Origin: Nitrososphaerota archaeon
GTDB lineage: Archaea; Thermoproteota; Nitrososphaeria; Nitrososphaerales; JAHFOH01
Direction: 5' to 3'
Length of the DNA stretch: 6,331 nucleotides
NCBI GenBank assembly: GCA_023266955.1
Contig: JAHFOH010000080.1
Span: 1 to 6,331 of the forward strand
In this document: positions 6,156 through 6,331 of the stretch, in pieces
Position numbering within the stretch: position 1 is the first letter of the stretch
How the letters are laid out: the number at the start of each line of letters is the position of its first letter
Notes under the pieces: generated by a model
What the model saw: only the letters and a program-made list of their open reading frames with translations
Database searches by the model: none
What the model was told of the DNA's origin: nothing
Translations under genes and position numbers: made by a program

Positions 6156-6329
6156 TTACAGGAGAGTCCGAAGATTCTCCACCAGACTTCTTACCCGTTC
6201 AGCGGACCTTTCTACAAGTTCCGATGGTAGCCAGCCCTCACAGAAATTCATGTGAAGAGTATTAGCCGCGTTAAACGCATCTATAAGTCCCCATTTCAGA
6301 TGATCCTTATCTAAAGAAACGATGAACTC
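6156..6329 (-). CDS. C-terminal part of a minus-strand gene, possibly PaREP1-like (partial)
   Basis: An open minus-strand frame of 57 codons plus TAA (complement of 6156-6158) entering from the right edge. The peptide starts EFIVSLDKDHLKWGLIDAF and goes on AANTLHMNFCEGWLPSELVE, ending VRSLVENLRTLL. It is helical, with an amphipathic end. The pattern LHxNFxEGxLxxExVE followed by VxxLVExLR resembles the C-terminal part of PaREP1-type proteins, small helical (HEPN-related) proteins that are multicopy in hyperthermophilic archaea; that is a memory-based likeness and not a search result. Without the N-terminal part neither family nor function is settled. It is convergent with dppF and probably unrelated to transport. 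Confidence 0.65.
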   Translation of the reverse strand, partial: EFIVSLDKDHLKWGLIDAFNAANTLHMNFCEGWLPSELVERSAERVRSLVENLRTLL

Positions 6330-6331
6330 CC

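Overview
The window looks like archaeal DNA, most likely from a thermophilic or TACK-type archaeon. Four features point that way: a surface protein with a Thr/Pro-rich stalk and a C-terminal membrane anchor, GTG/TTG starts, a first operon gene without a Shine-Dalgarno site followed by downstream genes with or without one in tight coupling, and a small ribbon-helix-helix regulator. The lineage is inferred from these features only; no database was searched.

Layout. Positions 2-202 are the 3' end of a membrane-anchored extracytoplasmic protein, probably the substrate-binding protein of the transporter. Positions 279 to about 736 are a broken, truncated second copy of the 5' part of the dppB-type permease gene. 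A 230-base gap with a T-rich hairpin follows. A small DNA-binding protein (967-1317) comes next, joining an N-terminal ribbon-helix-helix to a C-terminal winged-helix-like region, preceded by a 19-bp dyad that could be its operator. A doubtful 64-residue ORF overlaps its stop by 4 bases. From 1558 to 5999 runs a compact operon dppB-dppC-dppD-dppF: two permeases and two ATPases of a dipeptide/oligopeptide-type ABC importer. The gaps are 3 nt, 0 nt and a 4-nt overlap. The window ends with the C-terminal 57 codons of a minus-strand gene (6156-6329), convergent with the operon.

How it works together. The binding protein would capture substrate outside the membrane, DppB and DppC form the channel, and DppD and DppF form the heterodimeric ATPase. 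Substrate cannot be read from sequence; peptides are the family default, but sugars and other solutes are transported by relatives in archaea.

The main points of interest are: (1) an 82-bp block (251-332 and 1530-1611) covering the promoter-proximal DNA and first 18 codons of both dppB copies that is almost identical, while the following coding DNA has drifted to about 84% or less, mostly by silent changes; (2) the regulator placed between the two dppB copies, with a dyad at its own start and a matching half-site upstream of dppB; (3) a DppC-type permease with about 210 extra-long residues of extracytoplasmic loop. No complete new system is evident; the core is a recognisable ABC importer.
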